The translations under genes and the position numbers were made by a program. 64,000 bases of DNA from Deltaproteobacteria bacterium (GTDB lineage: Bacteria; Myxococcota_A; UBA9160; UBA4427): NCBI GenBank assembly GCA_029261855.1, contig JAJDAN010000024.1, positions 124,001 through 188,000 on the forward strand, read 5' to 3'. Positions 41,225 through 52,206 of this stretch are shown here, one piece after another (the stretch's first letter is position 1; the number at the start of each line of letters is the position of its first letter). The notes beneath the pieces are model-generated. The model saw only the letters and a list, made by a program, of their open reading frames with translations. It did no database searches and was not told the DNA's origin.

Positions 41225-42115
41225 CTACTGGTTGTACTTGGGGCCGAGGTCGCTCCACTGGGCCGGCATCTCGCCCCCGCCGTCGGCGTAGCTGACGAGT
41301 GCCTCGGTGTCCTGCTCGTTCTTGAGCAACGACCCGAGGAAGGGGATGTGGCTCTCGAGCTGCTGGGCGGACACACCGGACCGCAGCAACGCCGAGATCC
41401 AGTCGATCAGCTCGGAGGTCGACGGCTTCTTCCGAAGCTCGTTCTGCCCTCGTAGCCAGTAGAACTTCACGAGCACCTGATCGAGCAGGGTGGTGTCGAG
41501 GTTGGGATGGTGGACGTCGATGATGCGCCTCATGAGCGGCACGTCCGGAAAGTCGATGAAGTGGAACACGCAGCGGCGCAGGAACGCGTCCGGCAGCTCC
41601 TTCTCGTTGTTCGACGTGATGATCACGATGGGACGCTCCTGGGCGATGACCTCGTCGCCGGTCTCCATCACCGTGAAGCGCATCTCGTCGATCTCGCGCA
41701 GGATGTCGTTGGGGAACTCGAGGTCTGCCTTGTCGATCTCATCGATGAGCAGCACGTGTCGATTCGGCGCCGAGAACACACGACCCAGCGGGCCCATCTT
41801 GATGTAGTGACGGACGTCGCTGACCTCGCCCTCTCCGAAGCGCGCATCGTTGAGGCGCTGCAGGGTGTCGTATACGTACAATCCCTCACTGGCCTTCGAC
41901 GTGGACTTGATGTGCCACGACTCCATCGGCAACCCGAGTCCCTCGGACACGTGGCGCGCGAGCAGCGTCTTGCCGGTGCCGGGCTCACCCTTGATGAGCA
42001 ACGGTCGCTCGAGAGCGATGGCACAGTTCACGGCCTCGACGAGGGCCGGAGAGACGATGTAGCCGTCGGTACCGGTGAACTGATGGAAGTCGCGCTCGGA
42101 CGCGGCCTGGGACAT
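41225..42115 (-). CDS. MoxR-family AAA+ ATPase (CoxD-like)
   Basis: The protein has 296 residues. Walker A is GEPGTGKT at 43-50, Walker B is VLLIDEIDKAD near 120, and sensor 1 is IVIITSNNEKELPDAFLRRC, with the arginine pair after it. KSTSKASEGLYVYDTLQRL is typical of the CoxD-like MoxR branch. These ATPases work with VWA proteins in activating molybdenum or other metal enzymes, as CoxD does for CO dehydrogenase. Its stop is 47 bases before the CoxE-like start. The 230-base gap upstream (42116-42345) has only a short dyad (GGTTC-CGT-GAACC, 42320-42332). Confidence 0.93.
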   Translation of the reverse strand: MSQAASERDFHQFTGTDGYIVSPALVEAVNCAIALERPLLIKGEPGTGKTLLARHVSEGLGLPMESWHIKSTSKASEGLYVYDTLQRLNDARFGEGEVSDVRHYIKMGPLGRVFSAPNRHVLLIDEIDKADLEFPNDILREIDEMRFTVMETGDEVIAQERPIVIITSNNEKELPDAFLRRCVFHFIDFPDVPLMRRIIDVHHPNLDTTLLDQVLVKFYWLRGQNELRKKPSTSELIDWISALLRSGVSAQQLESHIPFLGSLLKNEQDTEALVSYADGGGEMPAQWSDLGPKYNQ

Positions 42116-42345
42116 GGGATCGGATCCTTCCTGACTGAGTCGTTGTAGGTCGGTGCCCTGCGCGCGGCCCGGCGCGGGCCCGCTGCGGCGTGTGCGATCT
42201 GGTTTGGGGGTTCTGGGCGCTCCATGGTGACGCGCGGCGGGGAGCGTCGCAAATCGGCCACACGGGCGCCGAAGCGGCCCTTGCGCTTCCGTTGCACCAG
42301 CGCAGACGGCGAGAATCCCGGTTCCGTGAACCCTGTGGAGAGATC

Positions 42346-43347
42346 ATGCGATTCCTGATGAAGACCTTTGGCCTGCTGCTCGTCGCCGGGCTGATCCTGG
42401 CCGCCGCCGCTCTGGCCTGGGGACACTTCAACATCCTGCGGATCCACCCCGATCTTCCCGAGCTGGCGCAGATCACGCAGCCGGACCGCAGCCTCGAGCT
42501 CCCCGTTCGCATCACCTACATCAACACCGCCAGCCAACGGATGCCGCGTTCGGCGGTGCTCGACCCCGACCTCGACCCTCACCCGGACGCGAGCTACGCC
42601 ATGAGCCACCCCTCCTTCGTCGTCGAATGGCAGGACGGGCGCATCTTCCTGATCGATCTCGGCATGGATGCGGGCGCGGCCATCGACTTCGGTCTTCCGA
42701 TGGAGATGGTCGTCGGCGCCGAGCCCATCGAGCCCCACGACGCCACCTCGATCGCCCTCGCCGAACACCGCAAGCGCGTCGCGGGTATCGGCTTCACGCA
42801 CATGCACGTCGACCATACGTCGGGACTCGAGAAGCTCTGCGCCGACCTGATTCCGCGCCAACCCGACAGCGAACCGATCCCCGTGTTCCAGCACCACAAC
42901 CAGCTGGCCCAGGTGAATCACACGACCCGCGGCGCCAAGGCGGCAGTTCACGCTGCGGACTGCACCGAGATTCGAAGTCTCGGCTTCGAGACGGGCCTGC
43001 TTTCGGTGCCGGGCTTTCCGGGCCTGTACGCGATCCCCGCCGCGGGCCACACCCCCGGCAGCACGCTGTACGTCGTACAGCTGCGGACCTATCCCGGCGG
43101 CAGCGAGGGCTTCCACGATGACGTCCAGACCTGGGTGATCACCGGCGACATCGTCAATCACTACCAGGGCATCGAGGACGGCATTCGCAAGCCGCCCCTC
43201 TACAGCCTGCTCGTCGTCCCGGAGAACGACGAGCAGCTGGGGCGCGTGCGCGACTTCCTGAAGCGGCTCTCACACGAGCCGGGCGTCGAGCTGCTCGTCA
43301 ACCACGACCGCAACCAGCTCGAAGCGACGGGCATCGAGAAGTACTAG
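42346..43347 (+). CDS. Metallo-beta-lactamase-fold hydrolase, membrane-anchored or secreted
   Basis: The ATG at 42346 encodes 333 residues, with a GTGGAGAG ribosome site. The first 25 residues form a hydrophobic segment (MKTFGLLLVAGLILAAAALAW) that is either an uncleaved anchor or a signal. The metal site THMHVDHTSG is present, then AAGHTPGSTLYVV for the third His and WVITGDIVNHY for the bridging Asp, with a late NHDRNQ. Substrates in this family range from lactones to phosphodiesters. The neighbours do not point to one. Confidence 0.85.
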   Translation: MRFLMKTFGLLLVAGLILAAAALAWGHFNILRIHPDLPELAQITQPDRSLELPVRITYINTASQRMPRSAVLDPDLDPHPDASYAMSHPSFVVEWQDGRIFLIDLGMDAGAAIDFGLPMEMVVGAEPIEPHDATSIALAEHRKRVAGIGFTHMHVDHTSGLEKLCADLIPRQPDSEPIPVFQHHNQLAQVNHTTRGAKAAVHAADCTEIRSLGFETGLLSVPGFPGLYAIPAAGHTPGSTLYVVQLRTYPGGSEGFHDDVQTWVITGDIVNHYQGIEDGIRKPPLYSLLVVPENDEQLGRVRDFLKRLSHEPGVELLVNHDRNQLEATGIEKY

Positions 43348-43377
43348 CGACACAGCCGGACCGAGCCCGGGCAGCGT

Positions 43378-44460
43378 TCAGGCGCGCTCGTGCACCAGCA
43401 GGCTGCGTTTTTCGTCGAAGAGCACGCTGATCTTCCCGACGCCTGCGATCGATTGCACGACGCCGAGCCCCAGGGTCGGATGCTCGATGCGGTCTCCGGG
43501 CTCGTAGCTCTCGCGGATGCCGTAGGCCCGCGGCGGGCGGGACAGGTCCGCTTCCACCAGCAGGTCTTCCTCATTGGCCTTCGGTCGGGACTTGGGCTTG
43601 GGCTTCAGCTTGCCCGCACGCGCCTCCCAGGCGGGCTCGATGCCGGGCGCACCCGTGAGCACGGGGCCCTCGTCGTCGTAGTCCCAACCCGGATCGCCGT
43701 CCACGTCGATGCCGAGGTAGACGATCTCGACGCCGGTGACTTCGGGCACCTCGCGGCCGATGCGCTCGAGCTCGCGGATCCAGGCTGCGCCCTTCTGGGC
43801 TTCGCGCTTGCGACAGATCTCCCAGTACCGCTTGCCGCCCAGCAGGATCAGCACCGGCGCTTCGGCAGACACGGTGCGACCGGTTGCGGTCTTGACCTCT
43901 TCCGAGAGGGCGTCCCGGTTGGCATCGACCATGGCCGTGAGGGCCAGGCCTTCGAGGAGCGCGCGCAGCGGCGTGTCTCCAGTGCCGCCGCGGGTGGCGG
44001 ACGGCGGGACGAACTTCACCACGATCACGGCAAGGCGGTCGTCGGGCATCAACCCCAGCAGATCGACCTTGCCGACGCCCTTGTTCGGGTCGTTGTCGCC
44101 GAGACTCTTGTCGGGCGCTGCGGTCGCAAGGGGCAACTGGTAGTCGAGCAGCGTGACCTCTCCGCCTTCCGGCAGATCGAAGACCCCGGCCCCACCCTCG
44201 TCGGCGGCCGCACGAGCGGCACGCAGCAGACCCATCGCCAGATGCTCCGGGTCCTTGCCGTTGCGGCGGCCCGTCGGAGCCTTGGGATGGGATCCGAAGA
44301 ACTTCTTGCCGGCCTGCGCACGCTTCGGGGCGTTGGCGACCTCCTGTCGGTACTTCTCGTCCAGCAACTCACCGTTCAGACCCTCCGCCACCAGGCGAAA
44401 ACCCTTCGCCTGCTTGACGTCTCGGGACTGGGCGAGATCGATCAGGGGATGCCGTTGCAA
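43378..44460 (-). CDS. Nuclease-fold-like protein with C-terminal Tudor/SH3-like domain
   Basis: I do not recognise a named family. TTG at 44460 is chosen because AGGAG lies six bases upstream; no ATG fits. The product is 360 residues. The region around VGKVDLLGLMPDDRLAVIVVKF resembles the D...ExK strand pair of PD-(D/E)XK nucleases, but the Glu is Val. The C-terminal 45 residues (YEPGDRIEHPTLGLGVVQSI then VLFDEKRSLLVHE) form a compact beta domain like the Tudor/CarD-type tails of UvrD-like helicases and transcription factors. A Lys/Pro linker separates the parts. A cold-shock gene lies upstream on the same strand. Confidence 0.6.
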   Translation of the reverse strand: MQRHPLIDLAQSRDVKQAKGFRLVAEGLNGELLDEKYRQEVANAPKRAQAGKKFFGSHPKAPTGRRNGKDPEHLAMGLLRAARAAADEGGAGVFDLPEGGEVTLLDYQLPLATAAPDKSLGDNDPNKGVGKVDLLGLMPDDRLAVIVVKFVPPSATRGGTGDTPLRALLEGLALTAMVDANRDALSEEVKTATGRTVSAEAPVLILLGGKRYWEICRKREAQKGAAWIRELERIGREVPEVTGVEIVYLGIDVDGDPGWDYDDEGPVLTGAPGIEPAWEARAGKLKPKPKSRPKANEEDLLVEADLSRPPRAYGIRESYEPGDRIEHPTLGLGVVQSIAGVGKISVLFDEKRSLLVHERA

Positions 44461-44564
44461 AGAGGTCTCCTGCACACCGTGAAGATGAATGTGGAAACCG
44501 ACAGCATAACGCTCCCCCGGGATGTTTCCCAAAGGGTCGGTTTCGCGGGCCTTTTCGCGAGGGG

Positions 44565-44768
44565 TCAGCGCGGCTGGACGTCGCTCGCCTCGTCTCCCTT
44601 GCGGCCCTGTGCGACCTCGTACTCGACCGGCTGCCCGTCCTGCAGATTCCGGAAGCCTTCTCCCACGATGTTCGAGAAGTGGACGAAGACGTCCTTGCCG
44701 CCGTCGTCCGGAGTGATGAACCCGTATCCCTTCTGCTCGCTGAACCACTTCACCTTGCCAGTTGCCAC
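44565..44768 (-). CDS. Cold-shock domain protein (CspA family)
   Basis: The GTG at 44768 follows AAGGAG and gives 67 residues, the standard length of a CspA-type protein. RNP1 (KGYGFITP) and RNP2 (VFVHFSNI) are both intact in a five-stranded OB fold, starting [11 protein letters not shown]. It binds single-stranded RNA or DNA and melts structure in mRNA. The start is certain because the family begins at this residue. The C-terminus is slightly longer and more charged than usual ([10 protein letters not shown]). Confidence 0.95.
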   Translation of the reverse strand: MATGKVKWFSEQKGYGFITPDDGGKDVFVHFSNIVGEGFRNLQDGQPVEYEVAQGRKGDEASDVQPR

Positions 44769-44919
44769 GACGCACTCCTTGCTATTGACCGAACCCTGAT
44801 TCGGGAAGCTAGCGCCGGCACCCGGCCCCTGAATCACCCCTTTGGGCCCAGGGATCGAACGCGCACGTCAGAAGGGGACGCAACGTCCACAGTCTGCCCC
44901 TGTGCTAACCCCACCCGGC

Positions 44920-45794
44920 GTGAGCCGGATACTCGACGAGCTGCTTTCCGTCCTCGATCTCGAGCAGATCGACACGAACATCTTCCGCGGACAGAACGAG
45001 CCGTCCCGTCAGGGCCGACTCTTTGGCGGCCAGGTCGCCGCCCAGGCGTTGGTCGCCGCCGGTCGCACGGTGAAGGACCTGCCGGCGCATTCCCTGCACG
45101 GGTACTTCCTGCGGCCGGGCGACCCGTCGGTGCCCGTCGTCTACACCGTCGACCGCATTCGGGACGGACGCTCCTTCGTGACCCGGCGCGTGGTCGGGCA
45201 GCAACGCGGCAAGGCCATCTTCAACATGGCCGCTTCGTTCCACCAGCCCGAGTACAGCTACGAACACCAGGAACCCATGCCCGACGCGCCGCCGCCCGAA
45301 GAGGTCCCGACCTGGCGCGAACGCATGGAGGTCCTGTGGGCCAAGCTCCCCGACGAAATGAAGAAGGTGGCGCCCGGTGAGCGGCCCATCGACGTTCGTC
45401 ACGTGCAGCTCCCGACCTATCTCGGCGGTGAAGCCTCACACGGTCCCAGCTACGTCTGGATGAAGTGCGACGGCAAGCTCGGCGACGATCCGTTCCTCCA
45501 CCAGACCCTGCTCACCTACGCCACCGACATCTCCCTCCTCGACAACATCCTGCGCCCACACGGACGACTGGGAAAGCTCGGGCCGATGATGGTGGCGAGT
45601 CTCGATCACGCCGTGTGGCTGCACCGACCGCTCCGCTTCGACGACTGGCTGCTCTATGCGATGGACAGCCCCACCGCTTTCGGCGCAAGGGGCTATGCGC
45701 GCGGCGCCCTCTACACCCGGGACGGCGAGCTCGTTGCGTCGACCGCCCAGGAAGGCCTGATGCGACCCGCGCGAGAGGCCGAGGATCGATCCCA

Positions 45795-45798
<4 letters not shown>
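44920..45798 (+). CDS. tesB: Acyl-CoA thioesterase II
   Basis: The GTG at 44920 gives 292 residues, close to E. coli TesB, and begins where the family does (RILDELLSVLDLEQIDTNIFRG split over residues 3-24). GTG 44902 is a second option. The double hot-dog fold is clear (RLFGGQVAAQALVAA, SLHGYFLRPGD). The catalytic triad seen in TesB maps to Asp in YATDISLLD, Ser for Thr in ASLDHAVWLHR, and Gln in STAQEGLMR. It hydrolyses medium and long acyl-CoA. Its stop overlaps the start of the peptidase gene (GTGA). Confidence 0.92.
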
Positions 45799-47598
<1,800 letters not shown>

Positions 47599-47609
<11 letters not shown>

Positions 47610-48876
47610 AGGTCAGCTGGAACCACAGCCGGTAGATGTCGGCGGGGCCGCGCGACGTGCCGTCGAAGTACGCGCCACCCACCAGCGCCGTCATGTAGTC
47701 GTTGATCGGGCGCGTGATCACCGTGTCGATCTCGCGACCCAGATGGTTTCCACCCTGATCGCTCCAGAACTCGTGGAACACGATGCTGGCCGCGAACCTC
47801 CACGGAAGCGCTGGCTTGACGGTCAGGTGCAGGTCCTGGAGGCCGGTGGGTCCGCCGTTGTTGAGAAACACGTCGGCCAGGCCGTTGAACTTGTGCGCCG
47901 TGGCGAGGGGCGTGACGAAACGAGCCTTGCCATCGTCGCTGCCGAGCAGCTCGTAGGCGACGCCGATGGTGCCGATCTTCTCGGGGCCGATGTCGCCTCC
48001 GACCCAGACGTAGTGCGCGTCGTAGTCCACCGGGTTGTCGGCGGCGTCGGTCTGGTACGCGTAGGACCCCGCGTACTTCACGAGCCAGTCGACGCCGAAC
48101 TCCGTCTGGCCGGCGACGCGAAAGCCATAGCTGTTCGACGAGTTCGTAGGCGAGTCCTGCTCGAAGTCGAGGAAGTAGGCGAAGACCGTCATGTCGAGGA
48201 AGTCGAGCCCGCTGTAGTTCACCCGGGCCAGGTGCGACTTCGAATCCCAGTCGCGAGTCCCCTGGGACCTCGGACCCTGGTCACCGAACACCCGACGGAT
48301 GTCCCACAGGTAGGCGTACTCGAGGGTCAGGTCGTCCACGCCCAGGCTGGTGCTCCCGCGCGCGGAATCGAAGGTCTGCTCGCCCTGCCGCCATCCGACG
48401 TTGCCCACGAAGCGCTGATCGTCGAGCAGGATCAGCTGGCGACCACCCTTGGCTCGGACGCGCCACCATTCCGGCATGGAGAACTGCAGCCAGGCCCGGT
48501 TCAGTTCGGTCTGCGCGGGGTCCGCGATCGCGGTGTCGCCGTTCGGCGTAGAGGCCACGTCGAAGTAGCTGCCCTGATCCAGGGACCACACGTTGAGCAG
48601 CTCGGCCAGCGCCGAGAAGCCGTAGTAGGACTTGGCCTCGAGCGCAGCCTTCGTGCGGATCGTGTAGGCCTGGGACGCGTCGAATCCATCCTGGTCCGCC
48701 AGCTCGATCCGCGGTCGGGCTTCCAGGTGGACCTTGTAGAACTCGTTGTCGAGCCACGGGAGAAGGGGATCGCGCTGCGGCTCTTCCTCGGCGGCGGCGC
48801 CCGCGCCGGGGAGCGCGACTGCGATCATCGCGATCGCGGTCCGGATCGCGCGCAACACTTTTCTGTTCGGCTGCAT
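47599..48876 (-). CDS. Outer-membrane porin, alginate-export-like
   Basis: The ATG at 48876 encodes 425 residues, with AAGGGGG upstream. A signal peptide ends near LPGAGAAAE. The rest consists of amphipathic strands with a C-terminal Phe-Lys-Tyr (WFQLTFKY). Segments such as AWLQFSMPEWWRVRAKGGRQ and WRQGEQTFDSARGSTSLGVDDL match the alginate_export barrel family, which also holds porins for other anions and aromatic compounds. It lies 35 bases after the nitrite reductase gene and on the same strand, so nitrate/nitrite uptake is one possibility. Confidence 0.82.
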
Positions 48877-48911
48877 GGGCGCCCCCTTGCGCCGCAGCCT
48901 ACCCCGAAGGC

Positions 48912-51866
48912 TCAATGACCGCAGGCGACGGGTTCGGCTCCCAGGGTCTCCGCCGGCGGGAGCTTCAGGTACACATCCTCGCCGTCGACTCGCACGGGGA
49001 AGGTCTGCACCGAGTAGCGAGGGTCCGAGAGGCCCTTCCCCGATGCGAGGGAAAAGGTCTTCTTGTGCAACGGGCAGGCGACCTTGGGCTCGCCCGCCTG
49101 GTCTCCCAACAGTCCGCGGGCCAGCACATTGTCCTTGCGGTGGGGGCATCGGTTCTGGATCGCGTACCACTCCCCGCGCCGGCTGAAACGGTAGACGGCG
49201 ATCTGCGCCGAGCCATGTCGTACAGCGGCGCTGCCGTTCTCGGGGAAGTCCGCCACAGCTGCGACGCGCACCCAGGACCAGCTCTGCTCGGGGACTGTCT
49301 CGACCGGGGTCGGCGGCGCTTCGTCGGGCCAATCCACAGGACGTCGCTGCGCGCGTTCGCGGACGAAGTGCACGCCGTCGTCGGGCTCCTCGCTGCCGGC
49401 GAAGTGGCGGAAGTGCCGCCGCAGCTCGGGCGACTCCACCACGTCACGCCACTCACAGTGGAAGCTGTCGACGAGCGCCCGCATGTCGGCTTCCAGCTGG
49501 CTACAGATCCCGAGACTGTCGTCGAGGATGACCTTCTTCAGGGTGTCGATGCCGCCGGGCAGCTCCTCGAGCCAACGCGCGCTGCGTTGCAGGGGCTTCG
49601 CGGTCTGGATGTAGTACATCAGGAAGCGATCGATGACGCGGATCACCTCGTCGTCGGGCGCGTCCGCGAGAACCAGGTCTCCGTGCCGCGGGCTCGATCC
49701 GCCGTTCCCACACAGATAGAGGTTCCAGCCGTTCTCCGTGGCGATGATTCCGAAGTCCTTGTTCTGGGCTTCGGCACACTCGCGGATACACCCGGAAACC
49801 GCGGACTTCAGCTTGTGCGGCGCGCGCAAGCCCCGGTATCGCTCCTCCACGCGAATCGCGAAGGCCGTCGAGTCCTGCACCCCGTAGCGGCACCAGGTGG
49901 ACCCGATGCAGCTCTTCACCGTTCGCATGGCCTTGCCGTAGGCGTGGCCGCTCTCGAAGCCCGCCGCCACCAGCTCTTCCCAGATGGCCGGGAGCTGCTC
50001 GACCCGGGCGCCGAGCAGGTCGATCCGCTGACCGCCCGTGATCTTGCAGTAGAGGTCGTAGCGCTTCGCGATCTCCCCGAGCACGATCAGCTTGTCCGGC
50101 GTGATCTCGCCGCCGGGTACGCGCGGGATCACCGAATAGGTGCCGCCTCGCTGGATGTTCGCGAGGAAGCGGTCGTTGGTGTCCTGGATGTTCTCGTGGC
50201 GAACGACGAGATCGTTCCAGCTGGAAGCCAGGATCGATGCAACCGCCGGACGGCACACCTCACAGCCGTCGCCGCTTCCGTGAGAGCCGAGCAGAGCGTC
50301 GAAGGACTCGATGCGGCCGAGCTTCACGATCTGGAACAGCTCGCCGCGGGTGTACCGGAAGTGCTCGCAAAGGCTGGCGTCGACCTCGCGCCCGGAACGC
50401 GCCAGCTCGGCGCTCAGGATCTGGGACACGAAGGGCACGCAGCCGCCGCAGCCGGTACCCGCGCGGGTGCAGGCCTTGACGGCATCCAGGCTGTCGAGGT
50501 CCTGCTCGGCGATTGCGGCCGCAATCTGGCCCTTGCTGACGTTGTTGCACGAGCAGACCTGGGACTCGTCGTCCCAGTCGCCGACTTCGGCGCTGGCCCC
50601 CGCGCCGCCGACGCCGCCGATCCAGTCGACGGGGCGTCCGGGCAGGATGCTGCCGCGACGCGTGGCGTCTGCCAGACGCATGTAGGGACTGGTGTCCCCG
50701 ACGAGGATGCCGCCGACGATCCGAGCGCCGTCGCTCTCCCCGTCACTCTCTGCGGCCGGCCGTTCCAGCAGCAGCTTCTGGTAGACGCCGGAGATCGGGT
50801 CCTGCACGACCGCGCTGTGGATTCCTTCACGCCCTTCGAGGTCCGCGAAGTAGTCCCCGAAGCTCGCGACGTCGACACCGAGCAGCTTCAGCTGGGTGGA
50901 GAGGTCGGCACCGCTGAAGCGCGCGTCTTCCCCCGAGAGTCGCCGGGCGATCACGTCGGCCATCTCGTAGCCGGGTCCGACGAGGCCATAGACCGAGCCG
51001 CGATGCAGCGCACACTCCCCCACAGCCAGGATGCGCGGATCGCTCGTGACCAGCGCGTCGTCGACCTGGATCCCGCCGCGTTCGCCGACGGTGAGTCCGG
51101 CTGCCCGCGCGAGCTCGTCCCGGGGACGAATTCCTGCGGACACGATCACCATGTCGACGGGGAAGTCCGGCGGGTTCGCGAAGCGGAGCGACTCGACGCG
51201 GTGCTCTCCGACGATCATCTGGGCGCTCGACTCGAGGTGGACGGTCACACCGAGCTTCTCGATGGCGCGCAGCAGGAAGCCGCCGCCGATCGGGTCGAGC
51301 TGTCGCGGCATGAGCCGGTCGCTGAACTCGACGACGTGCGCCTCGAGACCGAGGTCGAGCAGCGCCTTCGCGGCTTCGAGCCCGAGCAGACCTCCGCCGA
51401 TGACGGCGGCCCGCCGGGATCGTTTCGCGTAGCCGCGAATTGCGCCGAGATCGTCGATCGTGCGGTAGACGAAGACGCCGTCGAGGTCGACTCCCTTGAT
51501 GGGCGGGACGAAGGGACTCGAACCCGTCGCCAGCACCAGCCGATCGTATGCGACGCGCGCGCCGCCCTCGGTCACGACCTCGCAGCGGTCGCGATCGATG
51601 GACGTGATGGCCTGATTGAGCCGAAGCTCGATCCCGTGGTCTCGGTACCAGCCGGTCGACGTGAGCGCGAGCTCTTCGGCACCCCGGCCAGAGAAGTACT
51701 CGCTCAGGTGGACACGGTCGTACGCCGGCCTCGGCTCCTCACCGTAGACGACGATCTCCATGGTTTCATGAAGGCCGCACTCGACGAGACGCTCGCATAG
51801 GCGATGCCCCACCATGCCGTTTCCGACGACGACGATCCGTTCCGGGCGCGCAGCTGTCTCATTCAT
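48912..51866 (-). CDS. nirBD: Fused NirB-NirD NAD(P)H nitrite reductase
   Basis: A single 984-residue chain joins both subunits. Residues 1-400 are the FAD/NAD(P) reductase (IVVVGNGMVG, AAVIGGGLLGLEAA, GVFVYRTIDDL). BFD-type [2Fe-2S] ligands are C438, C440, C473 and C476. The siroheme-[4Fe-4S] site uses C653, C659, C693 and C697. After a linker near 825-860, a NirD-type Rieske domain has C907, H909, C931 and H934, all intact. The enzyme reduces nitrite to ammonium in the cytoplasm with six electrons. Usually NirB and NirD are separate. No nitrate reductase or NirC transporter is adjacent, so nitrite assimilation or detoxification is inferred. Confidence 0.95.
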   Translation of the reverse strand: MNETAARPERIVVVGNGMVGHRLCERLVECGLHETMEIVVYGEEPRPAYDRVHLSEYFSGRGAEELALTSTGWYRDHGIELRLNQAITSIDRDRCEVVTEGGARVAYDRLVLATGSSPFVPPIKGVDLDGVFVYRTIDDLGAIRGYAKRSRRAAVIGGGLLGLEAAKALLDLGLEAHVVEFSDRLMPRQLDPIGGGFLLRAIEKLGVTVHLESSAQMIVGEHRVESLRFANPPDFPVDMVIVSAGIRPRDELARAAGLTVGERGGIQVDDALVTSDPRILAVGECALHRGSVYGLVGPGYEMADVIARRLSGEDARFSGADLSTQLKLLGVDVASFGDYFADLEGREGIHSAVVQDPISGVYQKLLLERPAAESDGESDGARIVGGILVGDTSPYMRLADATRRGSILPGRPVDWIGGVGGAGASAEVGDWDDESQVCSCNNVSKGQIAAAIAEQDLDSLDAVKACTRAGTGCGGCVPFVSQILSAELARSGREVDASLCEHFRYTRGELFQIVKLGRIESFDALLGSHGSGDGCEVCRPAVASILASSWNDLVVRHENIQDTNDRFLANIQRGGTYSVIPRVPGGEITPDKLIVLGEIAKRYDLYCKITGGQRIDLLGARVEQLPAIWEELVAAGFESGHAYGKAMRTVKSCIGSTWCRYGVQDSTAFAIRVEERYRGLRAPHKLKSAVSGCIRECAEAQNKDFGIIATENGWNLYLCGNGGSSPRHGDLVLADAPDDEVIRVIDRFLMYYIQTAKPLQRSARWLEELPGGIDTLKKVILDDSLGICSQLEADMRALVDSFHCEWRDVVESPELRRHFRHFAGSEEPDDGVHFVRERAQRRPVDWPDEAPPTPVETVPEQSWSWVRVAAVADFPENGSAAVRHGSAQIAVYRFSRRGEWYAIQNRCPHRKDNVLARGLLGDQAGEPKVACPLHKKTFSLASGKGLSDPRYSVQTFPVRVDGEDVYLKLPPAETLGAEPVACGH

Positions 51867-52206
51867 CGTGCGCTTGCGTCTTCAATGAATGTGCCAACCT
51901 GGGAGCGCCTTCTCGCAGCGGACGCCCTTTCCCGAGACCGCGGCTGCCTATGCCGGCGACAGGCACCGCACAAGGCTTGTGCGACGCGGGAAGCCGGACC
52001 TCCGGCGGAACCGGGCCACAGTGCCGCGCACCGCCCAACTGTTTCGATCCCGGCGCGGCGACCGCGCAGGCCGAAAGCGAGCCCGATCGCTCACGCTGTG
52101 CGGCCATTCGGCCGAAGTCTCTTGCGAGCCCGTCGCATTCTTGCGTTCCGTGGCCCGTGGAACCTTGAAGAAGCACGCGAACGCGCGCGGAGAACCGAAG
52201 GTCGTG
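51867..52206. other. 340-base gap between divergent nirBD and sugar-transferase genes
   Basis: The frame of the sugar-transferase gene stays open upstream to 51889, but that part reads as Arg/Pro/Thr-rich noise without homology. The gap holds the perfect dyad described separately and no other gene that I can support. It must carry both promoters; no good -35/-10 pair stands out. Confidence 0.6.
51967..51983. promoter_or_regulatory. Perfect 17-base dyad, candidate operator for nirBD
   Basis: CGCACAAG-G-CTTGTGCG (51967-51983) is a perfect inverted repeat with a one-base centre, about 100 bases upstream of the nirBD start. It does not match the FNR (TTGAT-N4-ATCAA) or NsrR patterns. An operator for a regulator not encoded in this window is the likely meaning. 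Confidence 0.45.

Noticed and set aside
48247-48876. Extension of the porin gene upstream into 49332
   Set aside because: The upstream part overlaps nirBD and lacks a signal peptide. The ATG at 48876 begins a proper signal sequence.
48915-51800. Plus-strand open frame of nearly 1,000 codons opposite nirBD
   Set aside because: nirBD keeps every cofactor ligand on the minus strand. The plus frame is Val/Asp/Gly/Arg-rich without any family feature.
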